Below, piece after piece: positions 29,694-39,786 of a DNA stretch of 61,507 bases (positions are counted from its first letter, which is position 1; the number at the start of each line of letters is the position of its first letter). The stretch is taken from positions 1 to 61,507 of the forward strand of contig CALWPF010000007.1 of the NCBI GenBank assembly GCA_944383355.1, written 5' to 3'. The DNA comes from an uncultured Clostridia bacterium. GTDB taxonomy: Bacteria; Bacillota; Clostridia; Christensenellales; UBA1242. Below the pieces are notes generated by a model. That model ran no database searches. It was not told where the DNA came from and saw nothing but the letters and a program-made list of their open reading frames with translations. A program made the translations under genes and the position numbers.

Positions 29694-31403
29694 CTACAGT
29701 GGCAAATCTTTTTTGTCAAACCTAAATACACCAATAATTATTGTAACTATACCTATCCCTAGCAATATTGCAAATTTCCACAAATAATCCAAGGTACCAT
29801 TTAGTATAGATACAGTATCAAAGAATGAGATAATAGACAAATAGTTAAAGAAATCCATTGCGGATATACGCATTGCGCTAGGTACCACACTAGACCCAAA
29901 TAGACCCAAGATAGTACATACTAGCATAAATATTGTCAGACCTCCACCAACACTCATTGAATGTTTTGAACGATTGAATATTGCAGAACACATAAAGCAG
30001 AAGCCAGCAAAGGCAAACATCGTCAAGAATGCCCCTAGATTAAACAGCAAGATTTCACCATAATTGATGGCAAAACTATTCCCACCGACGACAAATACCG
30101 ATATCACACTGACGATAGTAAGCAAGGCATACATAGCAAACAGCGCTACCACCAAATAAGTCATTTGCGTCACAGACACTGTGCGCCTCTTTGTTGGTGT
30201 CGAGAGCACATATGCCATTGAGCCAGAATCAACCTGTCCTGCTAGTAATGAATTTGCAGTCATTATAACAAATACCATAGGCAACAATAATCCAGCAATA
30301 CGGTAGAATATTGAGCCTATAATCAACCCATACATATCCATATCGCCGAGCTCAGTAAGCGCTGTAGCTACTTGGTCTGGGATTTGATCAGTAATACTCT
30401 TGCAAGCCTCCGTCTTTGCCGCCTCAGGAACTGTCGTCTCGGAGGTATCAACAGTTAATGCAAAATCTTCATCAGTAATGAGCATTTGATATGTTGTAAT
30501 TGCTGTGTTTGAGATAACCTTTACAGCCACAGCGTTTATCCTTGCATCATTATCTGTTTGACCTTCTCCAATCATGATGTCATAAACATTTTGATACATA
30601 GTATCATTCACATAATCAGTTGCAATTGTTAGATAGTTATTAGCATCATAATCGTATGTACCACCAGCATTTGCCACATCACCCTGATACTGTCCCACAA
30701 TATCAATTGCCATAACTCTCGCAGCCTCTGCCCTTGATGTCGCATATTCCTCTGTTGCCCCTTCCTCTGCTATTTCTCTAGCATATGCCTCATTGTAAAT
30801 CTGCTGGGCAAAATAGTTATCAATCACAGGATACTCGGTCTTGTCCTCATCAGTAGGCTCAGCATATACAGTATCATAATAATTAATTATGTCCGCCAAC
30901 ATGGCTTTTAACTCATCGAGGGTCATACCATTTGCCATACCAGGCAAAAATTGCTCTATTAAACTCTCTGGTACTCCAAATGAATCAATAAAAGCTTGAA
31001 TAGTGTCATCAATGATTGTTTGACGCTCTGTCTCATTCGGTTGCCTTCCGTTTTGTGTTACAAAATCTTGCATACTTGTGTCAAACTGCGAGCAGGAATC
31101 TTCGATTTTGGAACCAACAGTCCCACTAAAATTAATGCTCAGCATACCATAGAGCCCATCATAATTACCCATTATGGTAAAATAGGAATCATAGGCATCA
31201 ATAGATTCTTCTTTGAGCTCAGAATCTTGATTGGCTTCGGTAAATACATTTTTTAGCGAATCTCTAATATCATTAATACCGAGATTACCCAATACAACTA
31301 TTACTATTGCCAACATGACACAAGTAGCCACTGTGACGGTTACCCAGCGCATCCAGTTTGCCTTGAGAGACTGTTTAAATAATGCTTTACTAATTAACTG
31401 CAT
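29694..31403 (-). CDS. ABC-2 type permease with large extracytoplasmic loop
   Basis: A 569-residue membrane protein. One hydrophobic helix near residues 18-40 is followed by a loop of roughly 330 residues rich in Asp, Glu, Thr and Tyr, presumably outside the cell. About five further helices follow (~370-565), with the FLLxPMVFVIM and SGSMAYVLSTPTKR patterns of ABC-2 permeases. It is the last gene of a three-gene operon, overlaps the ATPase upstream by 14 bases and is presumably served by both ATPases. The substrate is unknown. Confidence 0.88.
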   Translation of the reverse strand: MQLISKALFKQSLKANWMRWVTVTVATCVMLAIVIVVLGNLGINDIRDSLKNVFTEANQDSELKEESIDAYDSYFTIMGNYDGLYGMLSINFSGTVGSKIEDSCSQFDTSMQDFVTQNGRQPNETERQTIIDDTIQAFIDSFGVPESLIEQFLPGMANGMTLDELKAMLADIINYYDTVYAEPTDEDKTEYPVIDNYFAQQIYNEAYAREIAEEGATEEYATSRAEAARVMAIDIVGQYQGDVANAGGTYDYDANNYLTIATDYVNDTMYQNVYDIMIGEGQTDNDARINAVAVKVISNTAITTYQMLITDEDFALTVDTSETTVPEAAKTEACKSITDQIPDQVATALTELGDMDMYGLIIGSIFYRIAGLLLPMVFVIMTANSLLAGQVDSGSMAYVLSTPTKRRTVSVTQMTYLVVALFAMYALLTIVSVISVFVVGGNSFAINYGEILLFNLGAFLTMFAFAGFCFMCSAIFNRSKHSMSVGGGLTIFMLVCTILGLFGSSVVPSAMRISAMDFFNYLSIISFFDTVSILNGTLDYLWKFAILLGIGIVTIIIGVFRFDKKDLPL

Positions 31404-32307
31404 TTTTTACCTCCTCCTTGTGCTTTTTGAGAACTTCCATAAAATATTTCTCTAGGTTATAGTCCACCTCAGACAAAAATTTTAAGTGATATTTTTTTAG
31501 CACTGTAAATAATTTACCTAGTTTATCATTATCAATTTTGACTGTTACTTGGTTGTATTTCTCCTGGTCACGAACTATCTCAAATTTTAATTTTTTAAAC
31601 TTTTTATACTCATCAACATTCAAAAACTCAATCTTATACATTTTGTAAGGAAGATTCTTTATTTTACTAAGATCCGCTATATCCACAATATGCCCCTCAA
31701 ATATGAGCGCAACTCTATCACATGTATCCTCTAGCTCATCAAACATTTGACTACTCATCAGTATAGTCTTGCCCTTGGCTTTTTCTTCTTTGATCAGCTC
31801 CAAAAATGTCAATCTCATCAAAGGGTCCAATCCAGTTGTAGGCTCATCTAATATCAAAATCTCCTTGTTAGCCATGAGTGCCGCAACTATAGCAGTCTTT
31901 TGCTTCATCCCCTTACTCATACGCTTTAGATTAGCTGATGGGTCCAACTGTAATTTCTCTATTAGATAATTGGCGTACTGCATATCATGTATCCCAAGCA
32001 ACTCTGCTTGACTACGCAAAAACTCGGTCCCTGTACGCAAATCAGGAAAAGCAATCTCTCCCGGAACATATTCAACATATCGCTTTATCTCACTAGCATA
32101 TTTCCATGAATTTTTGCCCACAACCTCAACCGATCCACTGTTTGGCTTGCAAAACCCCATAATGTGTCTAATTGTAGTAGTCTTGCCACTACCATTGGTC
32201 CCGACAAAGCCAAAAGTCTCACCTTTTTTGACATCAAAGTTTAAATCAAATATTCCTCTACCAAAACCATAGTCTTTGGTCAAATTTTGCGCTTTTATTA
32301 CCTCCAT
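31390..32307 (-). CDS. ABC transporter ATP-binding protein
   Basis: A 305-residue ATPase. Walker A is GTNGSGKTT, Walker B LILDEPTTGLDP, and the signature is the variant MSKGMKQK rather than LSGGQ. A C-terminal ~90-residue extension rich in Lys follows the NBD. Its start overlaps the upstream ATPase stop by one base. It probably pairs with the 32307-33254 ATPase on one permease. Confidence 0.93.
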   Translation of the reverse strand: MEVIKAQNLTKDYGFGRGIFDLNFDVKKGETFGFVGTNGSGKTTTIRHIMGFCKPNSGSVEVVGKNSWKYASEIKRYVEYVPGEIAFPDLRTGTEFLRSQAELLGIHDMQYANYLIEKLQLDPSANLKRMSKGMKQKTAIVAALMANKEILILDEPTTGLDPLMRLTFLELIKEEKAKGKTILMSSQMFDELEDTCDRVALIFEGHIVDIADLSKIKNLPYKMYKIEFLNVDEYKKFKKLKFEIVRDQEKYNQVTVKIDNDKLGKLFTVLKKYHLKFLSEVDYNLEKYFMEVLKKHKEEVKNAVN

Positions 32308-33254
32308 TAGAATACACCCCCAAAATCTTTGTCCTCTTTATAAAAGTGCATAAAGTAATCCTCTAGAGTATACTTGTCCTGATGAAAATCTCGTATTGTA
32401 TAACCACTGAGTTTTGCGACTAATTTATCAACATCCTTGTCATTTACTGCAACTACTGCAGTCATATTATCTGGCCTAGTTTCCTGGAGATAAATATTTT
32501 TATATACTTTTAGATTTTTGCGAAATTTAGGAATACCTTGGCAAAATTTTGTCAATTCATCAAGACTACCAAAAGTAATCTCATAAGATTTGTTTTGATT
32601 GTGTTTAATGTCGTTTGCCTCAAAATTGGATACTATCCTGCCATCTTTTATTATAGCAATCCTACCACAAGTAGACTCGACCTCGTTAAACATATGCGAA
32701 GACAACAGTATTGTCTTACCACGTTTTTTCTCCTCTTTGACAAAATCAACAAAAGTCTGTTGCATTACAGGGTCTAGTCCACTAGTGGGCTCATCTAGCA
32801 CCAAAACCTCAGGATCCGCCATAAATGCTGTAACTATGGCAAGTTTCCTCTTGTCACCCAAACTCATACGTTTAGTCTCACCAGCAGGATTCAACTCAAA
32901 TCTATCTAGCAACATATTTAGTCGCTCAACATCTTTGGTGTGTCTGAGCTCTCCCATCATATGTATGAATTCCCAGCCAGTTAAACCCTCAGGTAGTGCT
33001 ATCTCACCCGGTAAGTAACCTACATTCTTTAAAATCTTGTAGTAATTTTTGAATGTATCTTTCCCAAAAACACGTACGCTACCTTTTTGAGGCTTGCTAA
33101 ACCCCATAATATGTCTAATCGTGGTGGATTTACCTGCACCGTTGGGTCCCAAAAAGCCGAAAATCTCGCCCTCTCGCACCGAAAACGAGACATCAAATAC
33201 GCCTCTACCGTGACCATAGTCTTGCGTCAAGTTGTCTATCTCAATTATATCCAT
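32307..33254 (-). CDS. ABC transporter ATP-binding protein
   Basis: A 315-residue ATPase. Walker A is GPNGAGKST, Walker B VLDEPTSGLDP, and the signature is the variant MSLGDKRK. It is about as long as, and clearly similar to, the ATPase downstream, which suggests an old duplication and a heterodimer. It is the first gene of the operon, with a GGAGGTG ribosome site. Upstream on the minus strand TACACT with TTGTAT 17 bp before it could be the promoter. Confidence 0.93.
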   Translation of the reverse strand: MDIIEIDNLTQDYGHGRGVFDVSFSVREGEIFGFLGPNGAGKSTTIRHIMGFSKPQKGSVRVFGKDTFKNYYKILKNVGYLPGEIALPEGLTGWEFIHMMGELRHTKDVERLNMLLDRFELNPAGETKRMSLGDKRKLAIVTAFMADPEVLVLDEPTSGLDPVMQQTFVDFVKEEKKRGKTILLSSHMFNEVESTCGRIAIIKDGRIVSNFEANDIKHNQNKSYEITFGSLDELTKFCQGIPKFRKNLKVYKNIYLQETRPDNMTAVVAVNDKDVDKLVAKLSGYTIRDFHQDKYTLEDYFMHFYKEDKDFGGVF

Positions 33255-34132
33255 AGCGCACCTCCAAAAAGTGCTAATAGTACAACGATTAATATTTTAT
33301 ATGATAAGTGTAACACAACGCCACAAAAAATACAATAATTCTTGACAAATTCATGATTTTTTTACAAAAAATTCATTTAGTACAAAAACTCACTCTACCC
33401 TATTATTTATCTTATAACATTTCAGTAAAAAATTATACTTTAGAGTTGATACTATAACTAAAAAAATTACAACAATTAAAATGATAATAAATACTTATAA
33501 TATAAGAAATAATAATAATAATAACTAGTAATATGAATTTAGTATAAAATTTTTTATGTAGCTTCAAAGTAGTAATATATAAAAAAGTATAAAAAAATTC
33601 CAAATAAAATACAAAAATAATAAATTTAAATTAAATTTTATATTTTTGATAAATAAAAATTAGATTATTTAATTAAAATAAAAATCATTTTTATTATAGT
33701 ATCTTATAAATAACATTCTAGTCATATGTAACCAAGTTACCAACACCATCAGTAGTATCCATACTATTATATAAATAAAAATTTTTTAATAGAATTATTT
33801 TTTACAATATGATTTACTCAAAATATTTATATTATTTTGAATGCTATTTAGTTTAATAATAATTAAAAATAATATTGTATTTTATTAAAAATACATTAAT
33901 TATAAAATATAAAAATTTACAAAAAATTTATAATTAAAAAGTTATCCACTTTTGCACTCTTTTGTGGATAACTTTTTAAAAAATAAAAAGTTGTAAATCA
34001 AATAATGTTTTTTAATTATTTGTGGCAAAAAGAATAAAAATTTGTGCATAGTATAGTGCATAATACTTGTTTTTATACGATATTTAATAAAATTATTATT
34101 TTTATTTAAATTTTTGTTAATTTTATTTATAT
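33255..34132. other. Very AT-rich gene-free region
   Basis: About 880 bp made almost entirely of A/T runs with no coding frame. The only GC-bearing structure is the hairpin at 33936-33977. Candidate promoter boxes for the ABC operon lie near its left edge. Confidence 0.7.
33936..33977 (-). terminator. Terminator-like hairpin carrying two DnaA-box-like sites
   Basis: A perfect 14-bp stem (AAAAAGTTATCCAC with GTGGATAACTTTTT) around a 14-base loop. One arm includes TTATCCACT and the other, inverted, TTATCCACA, the DnaA-box consensus. It lies about 155 bp after the rlmN stop and has a T tail on the minus strand, so a terminator is the simplest reading. Confidence 0.6.
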
Positions 34133-35176
34133 TTACTCATTTATTCCTTTTATGACTTTGTTACGCAATTGACCACACGCGCCCTCTATATCCTCACCCA
34201 TAGTACGCCTAACTGTGGCTGATAAACCTAGTGAAGACAATTTTTTGCAAAAGTCCACAGCGGACTTGTGAGTAACAGTCTTTAGGTTGCGCTCTCTCAC
34301 CTCATTGAGTGGTATCAAATTAATATGACATTGGAAACCTCTCAACAAAGAAGCCAATTGCTCGGCACATTCAGCTGTATCATTTACGCCATGCGTCAAT
34401 GCATATTCAAAGACCACACGCCTACCTGTTACCTTTACATATCTTTTTGCACTATCTACCACTTGATGCACAGTATATTTATTGGCGATAGGCATCAACT
34501 GACGCCTAATCTTGTCATTTGGTGCATGCAAAGATATCGTCAAAGTAATTGGCAAACCCTCCTGTGCTAATTTATCTATATTCTCGACTATACCACAAGT
34601 GGATACCGATATATTCCTTGGTGAAACATTGATACCATCTGGGCTAGTTACCAATCTCAAAAATTTGACTACATTATCATAGTTTGCCAATGGCTCACCA
34701 CTCCCCATCATAACCACATTTGTAATTGCTCTATCTCTTGATGTGCCGTGCAAATATCTATTGACAGTCAAAACTTGCCCCAATATCTCCCCTGCGCTCA
34801 AGTTGCGAATCAAGCCATTGAGAGTAGATGCACAAAACTTACAACCCATAGCACAGCCCACTTGGCAAGATACACACAAAGTGTAGCCATACTTGTACCT
34901 CATCAAAACGCCCTCAATCAAGTTGTCATCATGCAGTTTGTACAAAAACTTTTTAGTACCGTCAGCGCTCTCCACGACTGTATGTATGGTAATGGGCTCG
35001 TCCCAAAATTGCTCGTGCAACTTATCCCTCAATGCTTGAGGAATATTACTCATCTCATCTATAGTTTTACCTAAATAAATATGATCATAGACCTGTCTAG
35101 CTCTATATTTTGCCTCACCCAACTCAACTATAATCTGTTGCAACTCATCTAAACTCAAATCTTGCAAAAACTGCAT
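34133..35176 (-). CDS. rlmN: 23S rRNA (adenine-2503-C2)-methyltransferase RlmN
   Basis: A 347-residue radical SAM enzyme with the CxxxCxxC cluster in GCAMGCKFCAS and the family's MGSGEPLANYDNV, ISLHAPND and LIPLNEV segments. A conserved Cys near the C-terminus (GEDIEGACGQLR) is the methyl-carrying residue. It methylates A2503 of 23S rRNA and A37 of some tRNAs. Single gene with a GGGGGA ribosome site. The length is normal and no residue looks lost. Cfr is a relative, but context and length favour RlmN. Confidence 0.97.
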   Translation of the reverse strand: MQFLQDLSLDELQQIIVELGEAKYRARQVYDHIYLGKTIDEMSNIPQALRDKLHEQFWDEPITIHTVVESADGTKKFLYKLHDDNLIEGVLMRYKYGYTLCVSCQVGCAMGCKFCASTLNGLIRNLSAGEILGQVLTVNRYLHGTSRDRAITNVVMMGSGEPLANYDNVVKFLRLVTSPDGINVSPRNISVSTCGIVENIDKLAQEGLPITLTISLHAPNDKIRRQLMPIANKYTVHQVVDSAKRYVKVTGRRVVFEYALTHGVNDTAECAEQLASLLRGFQCHINLIPLNEVRERNLKTVTHKSAVDFCKKLSSLGLSATVRRTMGEDIEGACGQLRNKVIKGINE

Positions 35177-35501
35177 AAAATCCCCCGTGCTACTTACATT
35201 TGCTTTAGTATATCACAAATAACACCAATAGTAAATAAATTTTGCTCTACAAAAAACACAAAAACACAACTTAACAGAGTTTTTTAATCACATAGTTATA
35301 TAAAAAACAGTATTATGGTACAAATTTTAATATTTTATAAATTTTGTATAACGAGTTTTTGCAAAACCTAAAAAACTATTCTTAGTTAATCGCCTATAAT
35401 CATCTATCGACCTTAATAATATGTAAAATTATGCATTATATTATCATTTTTTGCGTTTAAACCAACAAAAATGCAATACAATGCTATGAAATTTTGTAAA
35501 T

Positions 35502-35539
35502 AAAAAAATCAAGTGCTATAAAATTGCACTTGACTTTTT
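35502..35539 (-). terminator. Terminator of the 361-residue lipoprotein gene
   Basis: Stem TCAAGTGC/GCACTTGA with a nine-base loop and a long T tail on the minus strand, about 90 bp after the stop codon at 35625. A second small hairpin (CTCTAG..CTAGAG) sits between. Confidence 0.7.
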
Positions 35540-35624
35540 GACCTACAAATTGAGTCTCTAGTTTTAACTAGAGTTATTTCATAGACATAGTAAACCTTGA
35601 GGTTACATAGACCCTATATAAAAG

Positions 35625-36710
35625 TTAATCAGTAACTGTGAGAGTTAGGTTTGTATCAGAGGTTATAAACGTTAAATCTCCTTCGCTATAACCATTAAAA
35701 CCACTTTCACTGGAGCCAGACCCCATGATGTAATCATTTATAACAAGTGGACTATCAGCATCATCAGCATCTCCCTCTGTCACACGCAACCAGTAATCAC
35801 AACCAATTGCATATTCAAATGTAACTGAGATTTTATCATCAACTACCGTACAAACAAAATCTTGATAACTAGGTAAATTAGAACCATCTATATGCTGACT
35901 ATTACCGACCCTCACGTTATAAGTATCTGCAATATTAGATAAATCGGATAAATCAAATGTAACAGTCTCAGTCATAGTAGGTATGATAACTTTACCATAC
36001 TCCACAACATCAATCTTAACGATCAATTTCCCCGCTTCGCTACTAATATTGGTACTAGCAAAGTCCATAATCAGATAAGTGCTACCTATGTTGATATCAA
36101 ATGGTGATATCTCTACACTAATTTGCTCAATCACATTACTGCCTGTATGTCCAATTAAGTTGGCATTAGTTATAATATCATAATCAATAGCAGTATCTGG
36201 TATCACTGATTGGTTGGTAGAGGTGATCTCTGCACGACGCAACCCTGTGGTATAATTTGTATCTACATATAACATAAGGTCACGAGTATCCCAATCGAAT
36301 GTACCACTGCCCGCTACTGCAATAATCTTTTGATTTTCCTCACCAAAACTAATAAAATTAGTAGTCAATATCTCCTGCAATTGACTAGTGACTACAGTAA
36401 TCGTCACATCACTATCCGGCATTGTAAATGAGTAACCACTACTAGTTGCAGTACAACTGGTACCATTGTATTGGACATCGTCTACTACGATCTCTGCATT
36501 ATTGAGTGTCACTGTAATTTTTACCGTATCACCTGCTTTTGCAGTACTTGGCGCTGTAACAGTATAATCTGCTGTAGAAGTTGCGGTGATATTATACTCT
36601 TTGTCGGCAGGATTAGCTGGTTCGCCACAGGCACACAAAAGCAAGGCGCACGCCACCAATAATACTATACTGAGAGTAATAGACATAGATAATCTGCTAG
36701 ACTTTGTCAT
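35625..36710 (-). CDS. Surface lipoprotein, Ig-like beta domains
   Basis: A 361-residue lipoprotein: hydrophobic segment 10-26 and lipobox CAC with Cys28. Residues ~35-110 resemble a Big/PKD-like beta domain with the pattern YTVTAPSTAKAGDTVKITV followed by SYSFTMPDSDVTITV, which is common in surface proteins of gut Clostridia. The rest is beta-rich and acidic with no known family. The ribosome site is GAGGAGG. The preceding gap (36711-36942) holds a small TCACTA/TAGTGA hairpin and nothing else clear. Confidence 0.75.
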   Translation of the reverse strand: MTKSSRLSMSITLSIVLLVACALLLCACGEPANPADKEYNITATSTADYTVTAPSTAKAGDTVKITVTLNNAEIVVDDVQYNGTSCTATSSGYSFTMPDSDVTITVVTSQLQEILTTNFISFGEENQKIIAVAGSGTFDWDTRDLMLYVDTNYTTGLRRAEITSTNQSVIPDTAIDYDIITNANLIGHTGSNVIEQISVEISPFDINIGSTYLIMDFASTNISSEAGKLIVKIDVVEYGKVIIPTMTETVTFDLSDLSNIADTYNVRVGNSQHIDGSNLPSYQDFVCTVVDDKISVTFEYAIGCDYWLRVTEGDADDADSPLVINDYIMGSGSSESGFNGYSEGDLTFITSDTNLTLTVTD

Positions 36711-36942
36711 AAAACCTCCTCACCTTTTTAATTTATTTTGATATTTACACAGCATCTCGCAAGATAAAAATACTTTAGATAGGTATGGTGTCAAATACCT
36801 CAACAAAAGTATTGTACCACAAATCACTAACATTTGTATAGTGATATTCTAAATTACACGTTACTTGTTTGTTGCATAATTCAACACATAATAGACCACT
36901 AAAAAATAATCCTAACTAAATAATATCGCATTGGGCACAATA

Positions 36943-37542
36943 CTATCTACTACTATGTGTCTTTAAGGTAGTCTCTGTTGCATTATCGCTTTTCTCAACC
37001 ATAGTGTCGTTGACTTGACGGCCTAAAATGGTTGGTTTTACCACAAAGCCGTGAAAACTATCTGTATCATCGGTCTCAACCGACACCAATCCACGGTTAC
37101 GTAATTGATTCCACCTATAGTACTCTCCGATATTATCATTGTTAATATCAGCACTCATAGATATTGACTCTTGACTTACCACATTGTCTAGCAATGCTTT
37201 TTGCGTATCATCAAGAGTATGATACACTTTGTCCACATACTTTGAATACATACTGTGTGCCAATTGCATTGCATCTTCATCAACAAAAAACATTCGTAAC
37301 CATACTCCAGCCTCAGTACTACGCCTCCAATCGCCATACACAACACCATAATCAAATAATGCATCTATCGCACGAGAGACCTCCCTACGCAAGTCACTTA
37401 TAGTCATAGTATTGTATGGAGTAATGTGCGCTAACTCTTCGCACATATTTACAAACGCACTATCAGCCTTTGATAATACTGTACGCTCATATATTTTAAA
37501 AAACACATATTCTTTTGCAGTATATTGCTCCAGCCCTTTCAT
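36943..37542 (-). CDS. Hypothetical protein, helical
   Basis: 199 residues from the ATG at 37542, chosen because TTTGAGGT precedes it; the longer frame begins with TTG inside that site. It is soluble and mostly helical. An N-terminal ~100 residues look like a winged-helix arrangement (MTISDLRREVSRAIDALFDYGVV), and a second similar piece lies near 150 (YYRWNQLRNRGLVSV). It might be a DNA-binding or replication-associated protein, but I recognise no family. The tail is Thr/Ser-rich. Confidence 0.65.
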   Translation of the reverse strand: MKGLEQYTAKEYVFFKIYERTVLSKADSAFVNMCEELAHITPYNTMTISDLRREVSRAIDALFDYGVVYGDWRRSTEAGVWLRMFFVDEDAMQLAHSMYSKYVDKVYHTLDDTQKALLDNVVSQESISMSADINNDNIGEYYRWNQLRNRGLVSVETDDTDSFHGFVVKPTILGRQVNDTMVEKSDNATETTLKTHSSR

Positions 37543-37739
37543 AAAATACCTCAAACCAGTTTATATCTTATATATTAAATATATAATAAAAAATTGTCAC
37601 TGTCAATATTGTCCTTAATTATGCACTAAAATCAAAATACTCGTAACTACAAAATGTACAGTTATCCAACAAATCAAGGTATTATAAAATAAACTGGCAA
37701 AATGCCAGTTTATATAAATACATATTCAAATTATTTTTA

Positions 37740-38222
37740 CTAAACCATACTCAATATAGCAAGTGCCACGAGGTAACAAAGTAGGAACGCTAGCCCCAAA
37801 GCCACTATAGAGATAATAATCTTGAGCCAAACTTGCTTTACATTTTTGATAATAAAAAGATTCAAAATACTGATTACAGCACTTATCAAGCCACCTACAA
37901 ATCCGCCGACAACAGGCACGATCTCACAGAGTGCCACCACATTGCCCCAAACTAGTATCAGTATAAAAGGTAATATAGACAATACATACTCATACCACTT
38001 TGTCGCTGGTACCACCTCTACCGTGTCATTCCCTATAGTCAACTTTGCCCCAGACATATAGTTACCAGTGACTACAGCCTCTTGACCATCTTGAGTGCTA
38101 AAAGTGTTCTTTGTCTTTTTTGTCAACGACGTACCATTGATAGAAATATCTTTTTTACCCGTCCAAGGATTCTCCTGATAAACAATCTCACCTAGAGTAT
38201 GGTGTTTAATTGTATTCTTCAT
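37740..38222 (-). CDS. Small membrane protein
   Basis: 160 residues from the ATG at 38222, which has AAAGGGAAG in front; the ~35 upstream codons lack a ribosome site and are left out. Residues 1-75 are soluble and polar (repeated Lys, Thr and Gly-Asn turns), and three hydrophobic helices follow at ~78-100, 102-125 and 132-158. The soluble part looks beta-rich. The function is unknown. It stands alone between two unrelated minus-strand genes. Confidence 0.7.
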   Translation of the reverse strand: MKNTIKHHTLGEIVYQENPWTGKKDISINGTSLTKKTKNTFSTQDGQEAVVTGNYMSGAKLTIGNDTVEVVPATKWYEYVLSILPFILILVWGNVVALCEIVPVVGGFVGGLISAVISILNLFIIKNVKQVWLKIIISIVALGLAFLLCYLVALAILSMV

Positions 38223-38460
38223 AATCTTCCCTTTAATTATTTTCGTACTCACTACTAAGTGATACAAAACTATCACTGTTTTGCTCACCAAAATATATAC
38301 ATCCAGTAAGTCTATATATAATAACATATGCTCAATAATTAGGCAAATATGTTTAATGTGTTAATACATTTAATAACTAAATTATAGACTGCTAAGATAT
38401 AGAGCACAAAAAGTCACCTTCGCCAGAGTCCAATATAACCAATGGATACTTGTCTAAACA

Positions 38461-38517
38461 AAAACATCTAGCAAACGATGATGAACCAATACTCAAATCA
38501 TATGCTAGATGTTTTTT
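38461..38517 (-). terminator. Terminator of the dehydrogenase gene
   Basis: A 13-base outer stem (AAAACATCTAGCA with TGCTAGATGTTTT) with a smaller inner stem, flanked by T runs on either strand, 33 bp after the stop at 38550. Confidence 0.7.
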
Positions 38518-38549
38518 ATTATAAAAAATTAATATCCAATCAAGTCTTA

Positions 38550-39608
38550 TTACTTAACATTTGGCTTGTACTCACATACAGGCATCTTGTCTGTAGTAGT
38601 ATATCCTGGCTCTGCTTGCAACAAATCAGTGATACGATTGACTATAGTAGCACAAGTCAACTCTACAGTATTTGGACGGTTAATAACTACAGTAGTGTCA
38701 GGCTCACCAAATATGGTCCACTCATTGGCATCAAACTCATCAGGAGCATACACCTTACCAACACACTCTGTCTCTAGTATGATACCCTCTTTTGTCTTGC
38801 TGGTAACCACAGCTGACATACCAGTAGCGTAGCCTGCTGGTATATCCATATTTAGAGTAGTCGAGTGCAAATCGTTTGGATATGTTTGCGGAACACATTT
38901 TTGGGTTTGCTCTGTAATAGTCCAACCAAATCTACTAGCCAACCAACCGTTTGTATTCCACATGTAACTAGGTGAATATGTACCACTATCAATTAATTTC
39001 TTGCGCTCAGCATCACTCATACGGTCAACGCTAGCTATCTTTGCATCAAACTCATCTAGTGGCATACCTGCACCATGTACCTGCGCCAATGCAATACCAT
39101 AGTCCTCTACATTGTAGCTTGTCCTACCTTTTATCTTGGTAATTTTGTGAGTTGCACCTGCTAATACTGCTATCAAGTTACCCCAGAATACATCTTGGTA
39201 ACCAGTACCAGCAATCACACACTTGTTTTGTTTTGCCAACTTGTCAATCTTGGCAAAAAGGTTTGGATTGGAATTTTGTGGATAAAAGGCCTCCTCACAT
39301 GTAGTAATTGCATTTACTCCCATACTAGCACAGGTAGTCAAAACCTCATCAAGGTCAGAGAGCAAACTCATAGTAGTGACGATAACACAGTCTGGCTTGT
39401 TTGCCTTGATACCATCAACAAACTCAGCACTGGATTGAATCTTTACCCCTAGTTTGCCAATACCAGCATACTCACCAGCATCGGTACCAAACTTGCTCTC
39501 GTCAATATCGTACGCTCCAACCAATTGGTATCCCTTGTCTATACAATAACGAATTGTATACTTTGCCATCTTACCACAGCCATATTGCATTACTTTGATT
39601 TGTTGCAT
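38550..39608 (-). CDS. 2,4-diaminopentanoate dehydrogenase-like oxidoreductase
   Basis: 352 residues from the ATG at 39608 (AAGGAGA in front). The N-terminal Rossmann motif is VMQYGCGKMAKYTIR, followed by the middle segment AGTGYQDVFWGNL, as in the dihydrodipicolinate-reductase-like Ord family of ornithine fermentation. The C-terminal domain (ETECVGKVYAPDE) also fits. Substrate specificity cannot be read from sequence, and no other ornithine-pathway genes are present here, so the role may differ. Confidence 0.8.
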   Translation of the reverse strand: MQQIKVMQYGCGKMAKYTIRYCIDKGYQLVGAYDIDESKFGTDAGEYAGIGKLGVKIQSSAEFVDGIKANKPDCVIVTTMSLLSDLDEVLTTCASMGVNAITTCEEAFYPQNSNPNLFAKIDKLAKQNKCVIAGTGYQDVFWGNLIAVLAGATHKITKIKGRTSYNVEDYGIALAQVHGAGMPLDEFDAKIASVDRMSDAERKKLIDSGTYSPSYMWNTNGWLASRFGWTITEQTQKCVPQTYPNDLHSTTLNMDIPAGYATGMSAVVTSKTKEGIILETECVGKVYAPDEFDANEWTIFGEPDTTVVINRPNTVELTCATIVNRITDLLQAEPGYTTTDKMPVCEYKPNVK

Positions 39609-39728
39609 AAAAATTATCTCCTTTTTTGTAATTAGCAATATTTATTATGCCATAAAAAAGCAAAAATAACAAATATTTTGAATATCAAATTTTAATTTAT
39701 CCAAATATCACAATTGTTGTGCATTTGG

Positions 39729-39757
39729 TTGTAAAAAAAAATTTTTTAGGATATACT
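39729..39757 (+). promoter_or_regulatory. polA promoter
   Basis: TTGTAA (39729-39734), a 17-bp spacer of A and T runs, and TATACT (39752-39757), 29 bp before the polA ATG. Confidence 0.6.
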
Positions 39758-39786
39758 ACCCATAAACAATTTTATTAGGAGACATT

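Noticed and set aside
33936-33977. Chromosomal origin of replication
   Set aside because: Only two DnaA-box-like sites, explained by a terminator stem; no dnaA and no change of gene orientation here.
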